NCBI RefSeq assembly: GCF_030655665.1
Contig: NZ_JAUSPQ010000001.1
Coordinates: 1-63,911 of the forward strand
Direction: 5' to 3'
DNA: 63,911 nucleotides
From: Methanocorpusculum sp.
GTDB lineage: Archaea; Halobacteriota; Methanomicrobia; Methanomicrobiales; Methanocorpusculaceae
In this document: positions 18,265 through 28,100 of the stretch, piece after piece
Layout of the letters: the number at the start of each line of letters is the position of its first letter
Numbering within the stretch: position 1 is the stretch's first letter
The notes under the pieces: generated by a model
Told to the model about the DNA's origin: nothing
The model's input: only the letters and a program-made list of their open reading frames with translations
Database searches by the model: none
Position numbers and translations under genes: made by a program

Positions 18265-19857
18265 ATGATACCCTCCTCGTCCCTCTCAGAATTTTTCGCA
18301 GGTCTACGCAGCATAGGACTCTTCAAACGGCTGTTTTCCTGGAAACAGGTGATACGCCGCGCCGACGACGCATATGTGCAGTATCAGGCCGAAGCAAATG
18401 AAACGGGGAGAAGATACCGGGAGATCGAAATCCAGCTCGACCAGCTTTCGGGCGAACTGCAGAGGGAAAGGGGTAAATACGCATCACTTGATGCCTTACG
18501 GGAAGCAGAGAGAAAATCCTCTCAGGATACGAGGGACAGGTTTGAAGTGACGGCACGGGAACTTGAAGTCGCCAGAGGGAAGCTGTTCGGCCTTGAGAGG
18601 ATACGCGAGGAGCAGAGCCTTGCCGAAGCCGAGCGCAGACGGGAGGAGAGGGAGAGATACCAGAGCCTTGAGAGTGAATACGGCCAGCTCTTTGAACAGA
18701 TCACCGCAGCCAAAGGAAAAATTGCCGCAATGGAGGGGGCACGCGAAGAGCTGGACCTCGCTGAAGCCGAGCGAAGACAGGAAGAGCGGGAAAGATACCA
18801 GAGACTTGAGGCAGCATCCACCGAGCTCTCCGAGCAGCTGAGCCAGGCAAAAGGCAGGGTCGCAGGCCTCGAAAGCCTGCGGGATGAGTTAGTATCGGCA
18901 GAGACCTCACGAAGAAAAGAGGAAGCTCAGAAGTATCTGGAACTTAAGGAAAATCTGGACGCAGTAACACGTGATCTGATCGCCGCAAAAGAGCTTATCT
19001 CCGCATATGACAGTGTCAGAGAGGAACAGACGGCAGAATACAACCGGAAGATCGAACGGATCAACACCCTTTATGATCAGCTGAAATGCGACCGGGAAAC
19101 ACTTGCAAATGAACAGATGAACCTCCTGGTGAGAAAACAGGAGGAACTTGCCGTCTCATGGCAGAAACATGAGAACGAGGTCGCGGAAAGTATCAGAACG
19201 ATCTGCAGAAAGCATGATTTCGTATGGTGTGAAAAGTGCGAGTACCCCCACCCGGGCACGCCCGACAACGTTGTGCTGATCGGGAAGATGTACACCATCT
19301 TCGATGCAAAGAGTCCGAAAAATCCCGAAGAGCTTGAAAACTTCCCGGTCTATCTGAAAAATCAGGCTGAGGCAATGAAAAAATACTGTAAACACGATGA
19401 CGTCAGAAAAGAGGTGTTCCTCGTGGTCCCTTCAAGCACGCTTGATGTTCTGACGACCTATCAGTATGATCTGGCTGAGTATGTTGTCTACATCATCACA
19501 CCAGAATCACTGATCCCAATCCTCCAGACCCTCAGACAGATCGAGAACTATGAGTTCACTGAAACAATGAGCCCGGAGGATCAGGACAAACTCTGCAGGT
19601 TTATCGGAAAACTCTCCCATGCAACCAAAAGAAAGATCCAGATAGATACCTACTTTTCCCGGGAACTCATCGATGCTCTGAGAGGGATCGATATGATTCC
19701 TGAAGATTTCGCCGCCGAGATCGGAAAATATGAACAAAAAGCAAAACTCAATCCGCCGATGGAAAAACGAGTCAAGATGATCGAGATCGACGATGTCGAG
19801 AATGAAGTCAGAAGAATGGAAACAGAGATCGCGGTGAGGACCGCGGTCGGTGAGTGA
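18265..19857 (+). CDS. Coiled-coil protein with RmuC-like nuclease domain candidate
   Basis: 530 aa. Residues about 35-310 are a long charged coiled coil with internal repeats of a roughly 45-residue unit (SLAEAERRREERERYQSLE and near copies). The C-terminal 200 residues are globular: CRKHDFVWCEKCEYPH suggests a metal site, and GKMYTIFDAKSP followed by FLVVPSS and YVVYIITPESL resembles the PD-(D/E)xK core of RmuC proteins. RmuC proteins limit DNA rearrangement in bacteria, so a DNA-related role is possible but unproven. Its TGA is adjacent to the end of the convergent HEAT-repeat gene. Confidence 0.65.
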   Translation: MIPSSSLSEFFAGLRSIGLFKRLFSWKQVIRRADDAYVQYQAEANETGRRYREIEIQLDQLSGELQRERGKYASLDALREAERKSSQDTRDRFEVTARELEVARGKLFGLERIREEQSLAEAERRREERERYQSLESEYGQLFEQITAAKGKIAAMEGAREELDLAEAERRQEERERYQRLEAASTELSEQLSQAKGRVAGLESLRDELVSAETSRRKEEAQKYLELKENLDAVTRDLIAAKELISAYDSVREEQTAEYNRKIERINTLYDQLKCDRETLANEQMNLLVRKQEELAVSWQKHENEVAESIRTICRKHDFVWCEKCEYPHPGTPDNVVLIGKMYTIFDAKSPKNPEELENFPVYLKNQAEAMKKYCKHDDVRKEVFLVVPSSTLDVLTTYQYDLAEYVVYIITPESLIPILQTLRQIENYEFTETMSPEDQDKLCRFIGKLSHATKRKIQIDTYFSRELIDALRGIDMIPEDFAAEIGKYEQKAKLNPPMEKRVKMIEIDDVENEVRRMETEIAVRTAVGE

Positions 19858-20943
19858 TCACTTTTTTCCTTCCGCAGTCATCAAAGCATTTTTAATGATC
19901 CCGGCGAGGATCGGATTTTCTGTATTTGCCGCTTCCTTAAGCGCCAGTATCACCGGCTGACCGCCGATACTTCCAAGAGAAGCCGCGGCCGCAGCACGGA
20001 TACCGGGTTTTGGATCGCCAAGACAGGCAATCAGGGCGGGGACCACATCCGACCTCTCCGAGTTGCCAAGAGCCGAAGCGGCCGCACGGCGGACTCCCGG
20101 GACCGGATCAGATAGAAGCGGGAGAAGCGTGTCTTCCAGATGGAGTTTTTGTTTTCGAACCGACTCGGCCGCCGCTGATCTCACCGACGGATCAGCATCC
20201 CCGCACAAGGTGATGAGAACCGGGATCTCAGCCGTCACCGAAGCAAGGGCCCGGCGAACATACGGTGACGAGTCAGCCGTGAGGCTGCCCGGAGTCAGGC
20301 CGTCCAGAACATATACGGCGGCGGCCCGGATATCCTCGCGTTCATCAGTAAGTGAGAGGGAGACTGCCGAAAGTTCCTCTGCGGAGAGCTGCCTGCCCCG
20401 GAGACCTGAGAGTGCCGCAAGCCGGACCGTGGGGATATCCTGTAATGCGGAGACAAGGGTTGGAACAACGGCCTGATCATGATAGATCCCAAGCGACATA
20501 ACGGCGATCTCGCGGATATCCTGCTCAGATGAAGAAGAAGCAGATATCAGCGCAGGGATCGCGCCTGGAACTCTGAACTGTCCTAGAGCCTGAACGGAAG
20601 CATACTGCGTCGGCATATCCGCAGAGGATATCCCCGCGACCAGAGTGTCTACCGCAGGCTGCCCGCCATCCATAAACAACATAAGGGCAGCTTCCCGGAC
20701 ACCGAGATCCTCTGAAGAAAGATAATGGAGATACTGCGCATAATCCAGCTCAGAAGAATAATTCCGCAAGGCCCAGAGCATAACGCGCTGAGTGAGAGGG
20801 TCTTCCTCTTTCAGAACGCACAAAATATGGGAGAGGGAAACCGGATCTTTCAAGGCACAGACCTTGTTCGCCGCATCCTCCTGCCTTGCGATATCATCAC
20901 TCCTGATCGCGGCGATAAAATCATCAAAGGCAGATTTTTTCAT
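19858..20943 (-). CDS. HEAT-repeat protein
   Basis: 361 aa with serial HEAT/PBS-lyase-like repeats of about 30 residues (PGVRRAAASALGNSERSDVVPALIACL-type units) across nearly the full length. These form an alpha-solenoid for protein binding; in other proteins such repeats serve chromophore lyases and modification enzymes. It follows the parvulin gene by 6 bp, and the whole set runs on the mmp10 strand. No direct evidence ties it to MCR modification. Confidence 0.82.
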   Translation of the reverse strand: MKKSAFDDFIAAIRSDDIARQEDAANKVCALKDPVSLSHILCVLKEEDPLTQRVMLWALRNYSSELDYAQYLHYLSSEDLGVREAALMLFMDGGQPAVDTLVAGISSADMPTQYASVQALGQFRVPGAIPALISASSSSEQDIREIAVMSLGIYHDQAVVPTLVSALQDIPTVRLAALSGLRGRQLSAEELSAVSLSLTDEREDIRAAAVYVLDGLTPGSLTADSSPYVRRALASVTAEIPVLITLCGDADPSVRSAAAESVRKQKLHLEDTLLPLLSDPVPGVRRAAASALGNSERSDVVPALIACLGDPKPGIRAAAAASLGSIGGQPVILALKEAANTENPILAGIIKNALMTAEGKK

Positions 20944-20949
20944 AGAGAA

Positions 20950-21231
20950 TCAGTTCTTAACGTCGGTCACTTTGATGATATGCCAGCCGAACTGGGTTTT
21001 GACCGGACCCACAACATCGCCTGCGTTTGCCTTGAGACATGCATCCTCGAAGGGTTTGACCATCTGCCCTTTGCCAAAGTAGCCAAGGTCCCCGCCGGCA
21101 TTTCCGGAAGGACACTGCGAATAGAGCTTGGCGAGTTTCGCGAAATCATCGCCCGCAGCGATCTTCTGCATGATCTGTTTTGCTTCAGACTCGGTCTTTA
21201 CTAAAATGTGGGATGCTTTTACCCGTACCAT
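20950..21231 (-). CDS. Parvulin-type peptidyl-prolyl isomerase
   Basis: 93 aa, a stand-alone cytoplasmic PpiC-like domain. VKASHILVKTESEAKQIM at the N-terminus, the central GGDLGYFGKGQMVKPFEDA and the C-terminal QFGWHIIKV are canonical parvulin motifs. It has no signal peptide, unlike secreted PrsA types. It catalyses cis-trans isomerisation of X-Pro bonds. It lies between the RNase III-like and HEAT-repeat genes on the same strand. Confidence 0.93.
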   Translation of the reverse strand: MVRVKASHILVKTESEAKQIMQKIAAGDDFAKLAKLYSQCPSGNAGGDLGYFGKGQMVKPFEDACLKANAGDVVGPVKTQFGWHIIKVTDVKN

Positions 21232-21265
21232 ATTTCTATCATATCGTTTTCACTGCCAATAAGCT

Positions 21266-21712
21266 CTATGGTTTCTCCGGCGTCCAGAGGTGATCGAGGA
21301 TGGCCGCAGAAGCCTCCACGCCGCCGTCCAGATACGCGGCCCCCATCAACGCTTCGAAGCATTCTGCAGATACCCGGCCGCTCGTCCATATCTGCATGCG
21401 GAGCTCGCCTTTTCCCCATCGCATATACTCCGGAAGACCGATATCCTCGGCGAGCCGGCGGACAACGGTCATGTTCACGAGATCGATTTTCTTCCGGGTG
21501 ATCTCGCCTTTGTCGAACTCACCGTCCTCGATGAGCTTACGGATCACGATCAGATCAAGAACCGCGTCGCCGAGTACGGCCAGCGAATCCATCGTCTCGC
21601 TCATGGAAAGTTCATTTTCCCGGGCATAGGCCGTGCGAGTCAGGGCATGGAGGAGGAGATCCTCATTCGTAAACGTGTAGCCGATCTTTGCATACAGGTC
21701 TGCGTACTTCAT
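21266..21712 (-). CDS. RNase III-domain protein with altered catalytic residues
   Basis: 148 aa holding only an RNase III catalytic domain, with no dsRNA-binding domain, similar in size to Mini-RNase III. The signature region reads LAVLGDAVLDLIV and the C-terminal part FEALMGAAYLDGG. Compared with the ERLEFLGD core of bacterial RNase III, the first glutamate is aspartate and the second is alanine, while the GD aspartate and the FEA glutamate are kept. It may therefore be weak or inactive as a nuclease, or use a different metal site. The ATG overlaps the mmp10 stop by 4 bp. Confidence 0.85.
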   Translation of the reverse strand: MKYADLYAKIGYTFTNEDLLLHALTRTAYARENELSMSETMDSLAVLGDAVLDLIVIRKLIEDGEFDKGEITRKKIDLVNMTVVRRLAEDIGLPEYMRWGKGELRMQIWTSGRVSAECFEALMGAAYLDGGVEASAAILDHLWTPEKP

Positions 21713-22932
21713 GCGGCCCTCCCGTACTGATTGATGAGCTGGATCAGATGAGTGAACCCTTCCATTTCCATCGTCAGGACGCCGGTAAGGTCCATACCCA
21801 TACTGGTTTCGCCGTCTGCAGAAAGGGTCTCAGGACCCCGTATGACCCTCCGGTCGAGAACCGATTCGGCCTCCGGATCATGAACAAATGCACGCCCCGG
21901 AATGATAACAGTCTCTTCGAGCAGAGACGGATCAAGTTTTTTCAGATCATCGATCGTGATGAGGCAGGAGATCTCTTTGTCAACCGGAACGACCATGCCT
22001 TCCGGCGCCCCGCATGCACCAAGGATCTCCGCGATATAGGGAGCTGCAATACTCCCGGTGATGACCGACACCCGACCGGTGATCCGGGGCAGATGAGCAA
22101 GGAGCTCAGGCTCGTTCCGGATCGCAAACGGCGAGTCGAACGCAGGATCATACAGTGGAGTCGCCGAGAGACGAAGGTTCGGGAAACGGGCCGCAGCTTC
22201 GCGGACCAGATCCCGGAACTCCGCAACGGTATGAACACGCTGGTTTTCGATGACAGGAGCATTATCCAGAATAAGCCCCTGGTTTTCCCGGTTGGCAAAT
22301 CTCATCATAATGACGCCTTTGACGCCGATCTTTTCGAGCCATGCAAGAGTGTTCCAGAGGACCTCTCCATCGTTGACATCGGGGAGAATCACGAGAGCGG
22401 CGTACACATCGATCTTTGCCGCAAGCCGTTCGATCACGTCGAGCGAAGCCTGCGGGGTCGGATCATGCATGTATTTTTCCCGAAGAACAGGGTCACTCGC
22501 AAAAATCGTGAAGGAGATCTCCTTCAGGTTGTTATCGATCAGGAAATCGGCGATACCGGCGTCATCGAATCCTTTTCCGCTGGTATATCCGATATGAAGA
22601 GGGACGTTGAGGGATCCGAGGATCTCTATTAAGGGAGTAAACTCCGGATAGCAACTCGGGTCACCTCCGCCCGATATCGTGATCTTCGTGATGTCACCCG
22701 CGACCATCTGCAGATCGGCAAGGAAATGATCGGCAACGTCCTGAAGCGAGTAGAAGCCGGCATACTCTTCTTTGACGCCTTTGGCACAATACTCGCATCC
22801 TTTTTTGAACGGCATACAGTATCTGCAGCCGAACGGCGGTACATCTTTTGCATGCTTGAAATAGCAGTAAGAGCAAAAACCCCGGCAGTCTTTACCGGGT
22901 TTTCCTCCGATATCAAGTGTGAGATGTACCAT
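21709..22932 (-). CDS. mmp10: Methyl-coenzyme M reductase arginine methyltransferase Mmp10
   Basis: Radical-SAM, B12-dependent enzyme that 5-C-methylates an active-site-region arginine of McrA; restricted to methanogens. The 407 aa begin LTLDIGGKPGKDCRGFCSYC with SAM-cluster cysteines C16, C20 and C23. A second cysteine group, CRYCMPFKKGCEYC (C36, C39, C46, C49), follows. ISGGGDPSCYPE and a C-terminal domain complete the family pattern. A TATA-like sequence (rc of CTATATTGG, about 22945) precedes it. It opens a leftward group with the RNase III-like, parvulin and HEAT-repeat genes. Confidence 0.93.
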   Translation of the reverse strand: MVHLTLDIGGKPGKDCRGFCSYCYFKHAKDVPPFGCRYCMPFKKGCEYCAKGVKEEYAGFYSLQDVADHFLADLQMVAGDITKITISGGGDPSCYPEFTPLIEILGSLNVPLHIGYTSGKGFDDAGIADFLIDNNLKEISFTIFASDPVLREKYMHDPTPQASLDVIERLAAKIDVYAALVILPDVNDGEVLWNTLAWLEKIGVKGVIMMRFANRENQGLILDNAPVIENQRVHTVAEFRDLVREAAARFPNLRLSATPLYDPAFDSPFAIRNEPELLAHLPRITGRVSVITGSIAAPYIAEILGACGAPEGMVVPVDKEISCLITIDDLKKLDPSLLEETVIIPGRAFVHDPEAESVLDRRVIRGPETLSADGETSMGMDLTGVLTMEMEGFTHLIQLINQYGRAA

Positions 22933-22992
22933 GTTCTCTATCTATATTGGCGTCACTGAATATGAAACCAATCAGTTGCAGGCTCTTTCTCT

Positions 22993-23709
22993 TTACTTTC
23001 TTCGAAGAATTATCGCGATGAAGTTCATGTACTTCCCGCCGCCGGCTTCCATGGTCTTCCGGTCGCCGACTGCATACGGGTTGTCGCTGGCGAGCCAGTC
23101 GTTCCAGACGTCTTCATTACTTTCCATCTCATGGATCGAAAGGATCTCGATGCCTTCCGTGGCACGGATGATGTCTTCCCAGTATACGGCGTCGTGAATA
23201 TAGTCGAGCAGTTCAGGGGTCCATGAGAGCAGGAGTTCGGGGGACAGATTGTCGTGACAGTCTTTTTTCATTCCCGGAATGACGAAGTAGAGGTATCCAC
23301 CGTGTTTGACGAACGGGAGGAGGTGCTCTCCGAGATACGCTTTGTCCCTGCCAAAGAAGTTGTATGCATCTATGCAGACAACTGCATCGAAGAACTCTTC
23401 TGCGAAGGGAAGGTCGGTCGCGTCAGCATGGAGAGGGATGATCTGCTCGCTTGTTAAGCCCATCTGTTCGAAGAACCGCATGTTCTCCGATGGATTGCTC
23501 CAGAGGTCGGCGGCGAACACGCGAAATCCGTACTCTTTTGCAAGGAAGACGGAAGTGAGCCCCTGGCCGCTGCCAAGATCCATGACAGTGGATCCGGGCC
23601 GAATCTTGTGGCCCTGCAGAATTTCTTCGGTTAATTTGATGGGGTTTGGCCCCATGATCTTTTCATTCACGATCTTTGGATCGTAATTTTTGCTTTTGAT
23701 ATATTCCAT
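22993..23709 (-). CDS. SAM-dependent methyltransferase (class I)
   Basis: 238 aa. Motif I is VMDLGSGQGLTSVFLAKEYG, followed by FAADLWSNP and LPFAEEFFDAVVCIDAYNFFG, a typical class I Rossmann methyltransferase. Substrate is not evident; the N-terminus (YDPKIVNEKIMGPNPIKLTEE) resembles a family of small-molecule methyltransferases seen in methanogens and Firmicutes. It is upstream of mmp10 on the same strand, separated by 60 bp. Confidence 0.88.
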   Translation of the reverse strand: MEYIKSKNYDPKIVNEKIMGPNPIKLTEEILQGHKIRPGSTVMDLGSGQGLTSVFLAKEYGFRVFAADLWSNPSENMRFFEQMGLTSEQIIPLHADATDLPFAEEFFDAVVCIDAYNFFGRDKAYLGEHLLPFVKHGGYLYFVIPGMKKDCHDNLSPELLLSWTPELLDYIHDAVYWEDIIRATEGIEILSIHEMESNEDVWNDWLASDNPYAVGDRKTMEAGGGKYMNFIAIILRRK

Positions 23710-23775
23710 TTTTTTGTACCTGTCGTATGCGTAAAACTATGCATGTATAGAGCTCGCGCTCGTTAAAAACCACCA

Positions 23776-23919
23776 ATGGATACTGAAGATGTATGCGAGG
23801 TTCAGATCGTCAGAACCGATTCTGCATTCATCTTCGTCGACACGGTCTCCAAGTCACCACAGTATGTTATTGTCATCTTATTCACCTATGGGAAATATAT
23901 TCGTCATACTATTATTTGA
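23776..23919 (+). CDS. Possible small protein, 47 aa
   Basis: ATG 23776 begins MDTEDVCEVQIVRTDS and ends with a hydrophobic VIVILFTYGKYI segment before TGA. A TATA-like TGTATAGA lies about 26-33 bp upstream, which would give a leaderless message. There is no homology I can name and no Shine-Dalgarno sequence. Composition alone is weak support. Confidence 0.28.
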   Translation: MDTEDVCEVQIVRTDSAFIFVDTVSKSPQYVIVILFTYGKYIRHTII

Positions 23920-24132
23920 GAATTTGGTGAAATCTTAGATCGACGGATCCGTTTTTGGGGATCAGCTTTGCGAGCGGGCGACCCGCGGGGGGAATCCTCT
24001 GATTTAGGATGCTGTGAAAGTTATGCTCTTTTTTGCGGGATTTTTAGCTGATTTCCTGTAGGGAATATGTGTGGAAAAATAGAAGAAATTCGCCGGCAGA
24101 GGTGTGTTCACCTCTGCCCAGCGAGAAAGTTC

Positions 24133-24149
24133 GCAAACCTTCGGTTTGC
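24133..24149. repeat. REP-like hairpin GCAAACC-TTC-GGTTTGC
   Basis: Perfect 7-bp inverted repeat with a 3-nt loop, the first member of a family scattered through 24-45 kb. Here it is followed by TTTGCTGAGG, resembling the flank of other copies (GCTCAGCTAAGG, GCTCGGCTAAGG). Confidence 0.75.
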
Positions 24150-24169
24150 TTTGCTGAGGCCGTCCGCTT

Positions 24170-24268
24170 TCAGCGTCCAACCCAACCATCTACAAGCTTC
24201 CCAAAGAGTATGATGAGAAACCCGAGGAACACAAGGATCAGCTTCCTAAGGCGGCGGGAGATCTGCAT
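24170..24268 (-). CDS. Small single-pass membrane peptide, 32 aa
   Basis: Starts MQISRRLRKLILVFLGFLII, continuing with LFGKLVDG; a basic N-terminus and one transmembrane helix at about residues 8-24. A GGGAG Shine-Dalgarno sequence lies just before the ATG, and the frame starts 13 bp after the stop of the unknown gene at 24281-24772, so the two are probably one operon. Function unknown; an accessory or immunity-like peptide for the upstream protein is one possibility, purely by arrangement. Confidence 0.5.
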   Translation of the reverse strand: MQISRRLRKLILVFLGFLIILFGKLVDGWVGR

Positions 24269-24280
24269 CTCCGGTCTCCC

Positions 24281-24772
24281 TCAGTTCAGGGCCGGCTTGG
24301 TGTCTGCCCAGGCGTCGACTGCTGCAAGGGTGGCGTCGTCGGCATAGCCGGAGACGGTCATCGAATCGCGGTTGAGACTGATCTGGAAGGTATCGGTCCC
24401 AAGCTTCGCGGAAATGCGGACGTTCCACGTTGCTTCGATACCGATCTCGGTCGTCTCCGCGGTCCCGCCGTTCCCGAATGCGGCCTTGAGATCCGCACTG
24501 CCGGTAAGGGCGGTGATCGCTGCGGCGTATTCGGCCCGCGTGTAGGCGGTGACCTGGACCTTGCCGTTCATTTCGGAGGTGTTCGGGTCGAAGTAGCCGA
24601 CATAGGTCTTGTAGGTCTGCTTCCCGAGTTCGACTTCGGCGAGACCGAGGGGGTTTTCCACGCCGGTAATTTCTGCGATGATCGCATCATACGCGGCGGC
24701 GTTCGTAAACTCTGCGGTGAAGATCCGCTTTGCGGACTTCGAGATTGCTGTCTGAATGAAATCTGCTGTCAT
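24281..24772 (-). CDS. Uncharacterised protein, 163 aa
   Basis: I place the start at the ATG of MTADFIQTAISKSAKRIF (24772), because a good TATA box (ACTATATAAC on this strand, about 24826-24836) lies between it and any longer frame. The protein is a soluble alpha-beta type with repeated ITALTGSADLKAAFGNG-like segments and ends ADTKPALN. GC content is high, like the chromosome and unlike the neighbouring Roc gene. I do not recognise the family. A 32-aa membrane peptide follows immediately. Confidence 0.72.
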   Translation of the reverse strand: MTADFIQTAISKSAKRIFTAEFTNAAAYDAIIAEITGVENPLGLAEVELGKQTYKTYVGYFDPNTSEMNGKVQVTAYTRAEYAAAITALTGSADLKAAFGNGGTAETTEIGIEATWNVRISAKLGTDTFQISLNRDSMTVSGYADDATLAAVDAWADTKPALN

Positions 24773-24825
24773 ATTGTATCGTATTTTATCGAAGCCGACC
24801 CACTGCTCGAAGGCGTCCGCTCTGT

Positions 24826-24836
24826 TATATAGTATC
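24826..24836 (-). promoter_or_regulatory. TATA box of the 24281-24772 gene
   Basis: On the reverse strand the sequence reads ACTATATAACAG. It sits about 54-64 nt before ATG 24772, predicting a leader near 30 nt. It argues against the longer frame starting at 24901. The rest of 24837-25144 is very AT-rich and carries no gene I can support. Confidence 0.55.
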
Positions 24837-25144
24837 GTTATCGTATTGTATTTCGATATTTGGCGGGAGTTCTTCGGCGGTGTGCCGACCTCTACTACCA
24901 TATTGGATGGGAACCGGGATATAACGAGGGGGAAATGTCTTGAATTCTCTGTATTTTTGATGAGATCTATCTAAAATTCATCGTGCAATATTTCAGAAAG
25001 TGCCCGATTTATCATATTTATAAAAATAATAATAATACTCAGGAGTTATATTTTTGTTTAAAATCAAATCATTTTCCCAATATCAGCTATAAATTATATT
25101 TTTTGATAGAAAGAGTCAAATAGTATCTATGATGATTTAATTTT

Positions 25145-28100
25145 ATGGATGAGCAGCGATACATATACAATCTTGCAAAAATTTTGGATATCCCTATAAA
25201 GGAACAACCATATAATCCATCTGAATCTCCAACAGCATGGCTTCAAGCGCTTCCAACCACTATTAACACACTAGGATTTAACAAACTAGGATATGAGGAG
25301 CGTGCGGATTTTTCAGAATACTCAACGGGATGTATCATATTTTCTATAAGAAATGAATATATCAGATGTTTAGCCATTTATCTTCCTACAGAAAAACATT
25401 ACAATAATTTTAAAAATGTGATATTTCCTGAAATTAATAAAATATCTGAGTTAACATATCTCGAAATATTATATTTTCACAGCAAAGCTTTCAATCTTCC
25501 AAGATCAATTGAAAATCTTTCAAAACTCAAATGTCTTGATTTATGGGGGCGAGTCCAGAAAACACTAGAATATGGATATTTCAAAAATCTTTCTGAAGTT
25601 CAATATTTGTATTTATATGGGAATAATTTGCAAACATTCCAAAGAACGCTTGAAAATATTGTTAATAACTTCCCAAATATTACAGATTTGGATTTACGTA
25701 ACAATCACCTGAGTTCAATCCCCGAAAGTATAGGTAAACTTACTAAATTAAGGAAGTTAGATTTACGTGAGAATACTCTGACATGTATTCCTGATAGTAT
25801 AGGTACTCTTACCCAACTCAAAGAAATATATTTAAGTAAAAATCAAATTAGCAGAATTTCACCTGCTCTTGGAAAGCTCAGTGAACTTGAACGGTTGGAT
25901 TTAGGGGGAAACAACCTCTCTTCACAGGAAATTCAGGGATGGATTGAGCAACTAGTAAAACTAAAAAATCTCGATTTGAGGGATAACGCACTTGACTCTA
26001 TCCCAGAATCTTTTGGAACTTTGTCACAATTAAAAATATTGAATCTAAGTAATAATTATGGTATAAAGACGATTGATGATTTAAAACCTATTGGAGAAAT
26101 CCAGCAATTATCTCAGTTGTTTTTAAATTATACAAATATACGAAAAATTCCTCATTCATTTATTGAGTTGAATAAGTTATTTACATTTCAAATATATGAA
26201 ACACCATTACTAAAACTGTTACCTCCAGAAATTCTTTGCCAGTCTCCAAAAGAACTCATTCGATATATTTTAGATATACAACAGGATTCCAAGAAGCTAA
26301 ACGAATCGAAATTATTGATTGTTGGAGAGGGAGGGGTGGGAAAAACTTGTACTTTAAAAATGCTTACAGATGATGATTATGTTTTTAACCCTCACGAAGT
26401 ATCAACAGAAGGTATTGATATAGATAAGTGGGTATTTACTGAAGACGGAAATGAGTATAAATTGAATATTTGGGATTTTGGAGGTCAGGAAATCTACCAT
26501 GCAACCCATCAATTTTTCTTATCACGTCGATCCTTGTATTTGCTCATGTGGAGTGCGAGAAGTGATGCTACTGCTGGAAGGGTTGATTATTGGCTTAAAA
26601 CCATTACTACTCTTGCAGGCAATAGTCCAATTATTTTAGTTATTAATCAATGTGATGAAGGGCAACGCATTACTCCATTCAATATTGCAGAATATCAAGC
26701 GAAGTATTCGCAAATTAAAGATTATATTAAAATTAGTTGTAAAGATAATATTTCTGAGAATAGAATGGCCCTTCGAGAATGCATACGAAAAGAGGTGAAA
26801 AAATTACCATTAATGGAAGAAAAGTGGAGTTTAAAAAGATATGGTGTTAGAGAGGAGCTAGAAAAATGTGTCTCCTCGAATTATATCCCATATGAAAAAT
26901 ATAAAGAGATATGTCAGGAGAAATTGTTATCCGACAATATTGATATTGAAAGTCTAATTAAGCAATTAAATGATTTAGGCATAGTTACGTATCATAGTAA
27001 TGACAGTGAGCTACAAGGATATGTTATATTAGCTCCAGAATGGATTACAAATGCAGTATATAGTATCATTGATGAACAACAAAAAACCCTCAAAGACAGA
27101 AATGGCATTCTGAAGATATCTGATCTACCTAAAATATGGACAGATGAAAATCAGTACCCAAAATATATGTACACTTTTCTTTTAAAGATGATGGAAAGTT
27201 TTGATTTAGTCTTTCATATTGTTGATAACCAATATCTAATCGCAGAATTGTTAGAGGCGGAGCCACTTCCATCACCATGGGAATTTAATTCAAAGTCAAC
27301 ACGTAGATTTAATTATTATTATAAAGACTATCTGCCCGCCGGGATTATGACACGTTTTATCGTGAGAATAAATGAATTTCTGTATACAGATAGACATAAT
27401 AAAAAAAGTTGCTGGCGTTATGGTGCGTATTTGGAGCACAATGATGTGCAAGCATCTGTTAAATTAAGAGAAACAGATAAAACCCTCAGTATTGAAGTAT
27501 GTGGGGAAAATGGAATAAGTCGAAAAGATTTTTTGACAATTATTAGAAGTCACATTGATACAATAAATAATGATTATTCTAATCTTAATGTTACGAGAAA
27601 TGTACCTTGTTGTTGTAATTCGGAATGTAAATATGAATTTGATTATGATCAACTTCTTGAAAGAAAACAAAAAGGAAAACCCACTGCAGAATGTGGATTC
27701 TCCTTTGATGATGTAAGTATTAATAAGTTGATAGATGATATTAAAGACATTAATGATTACTACTTAAATCTATTTGATATCCTTGTTAGGGATGTAAAAG
27801 CTGATAATGATTGGAGTCGTTCTGTCAGAGATCTTCTGTATATCGAATTCTCAGGAGTGAAAAAAGACGATGCATGGCATTTTTATGTAAAGCGAATTAT
27901 AGATACACTCGTTGATCAGAGTCTATCAAATGAAGATAAATATGCCAATATAACATCAATAACATCACATATAACTAGTCGTGAGACAAGACCTTTTGAT
28001 GATCCAAATAATTATTTCCGGTGGGTACATCTTTCTGACATCCATATAGGATATAATGAAGGGGGAATTAGTTGCCTCGATTTCAGGAAAGCTCTTCCAA

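Noticed and set aside
24004-24189. 61-codon minus-strand frame over the REP hairpin
   Set aside because: It runs through the hairpin and the end of the membrane-peptide frame; no start signal and no protein-like pattern.
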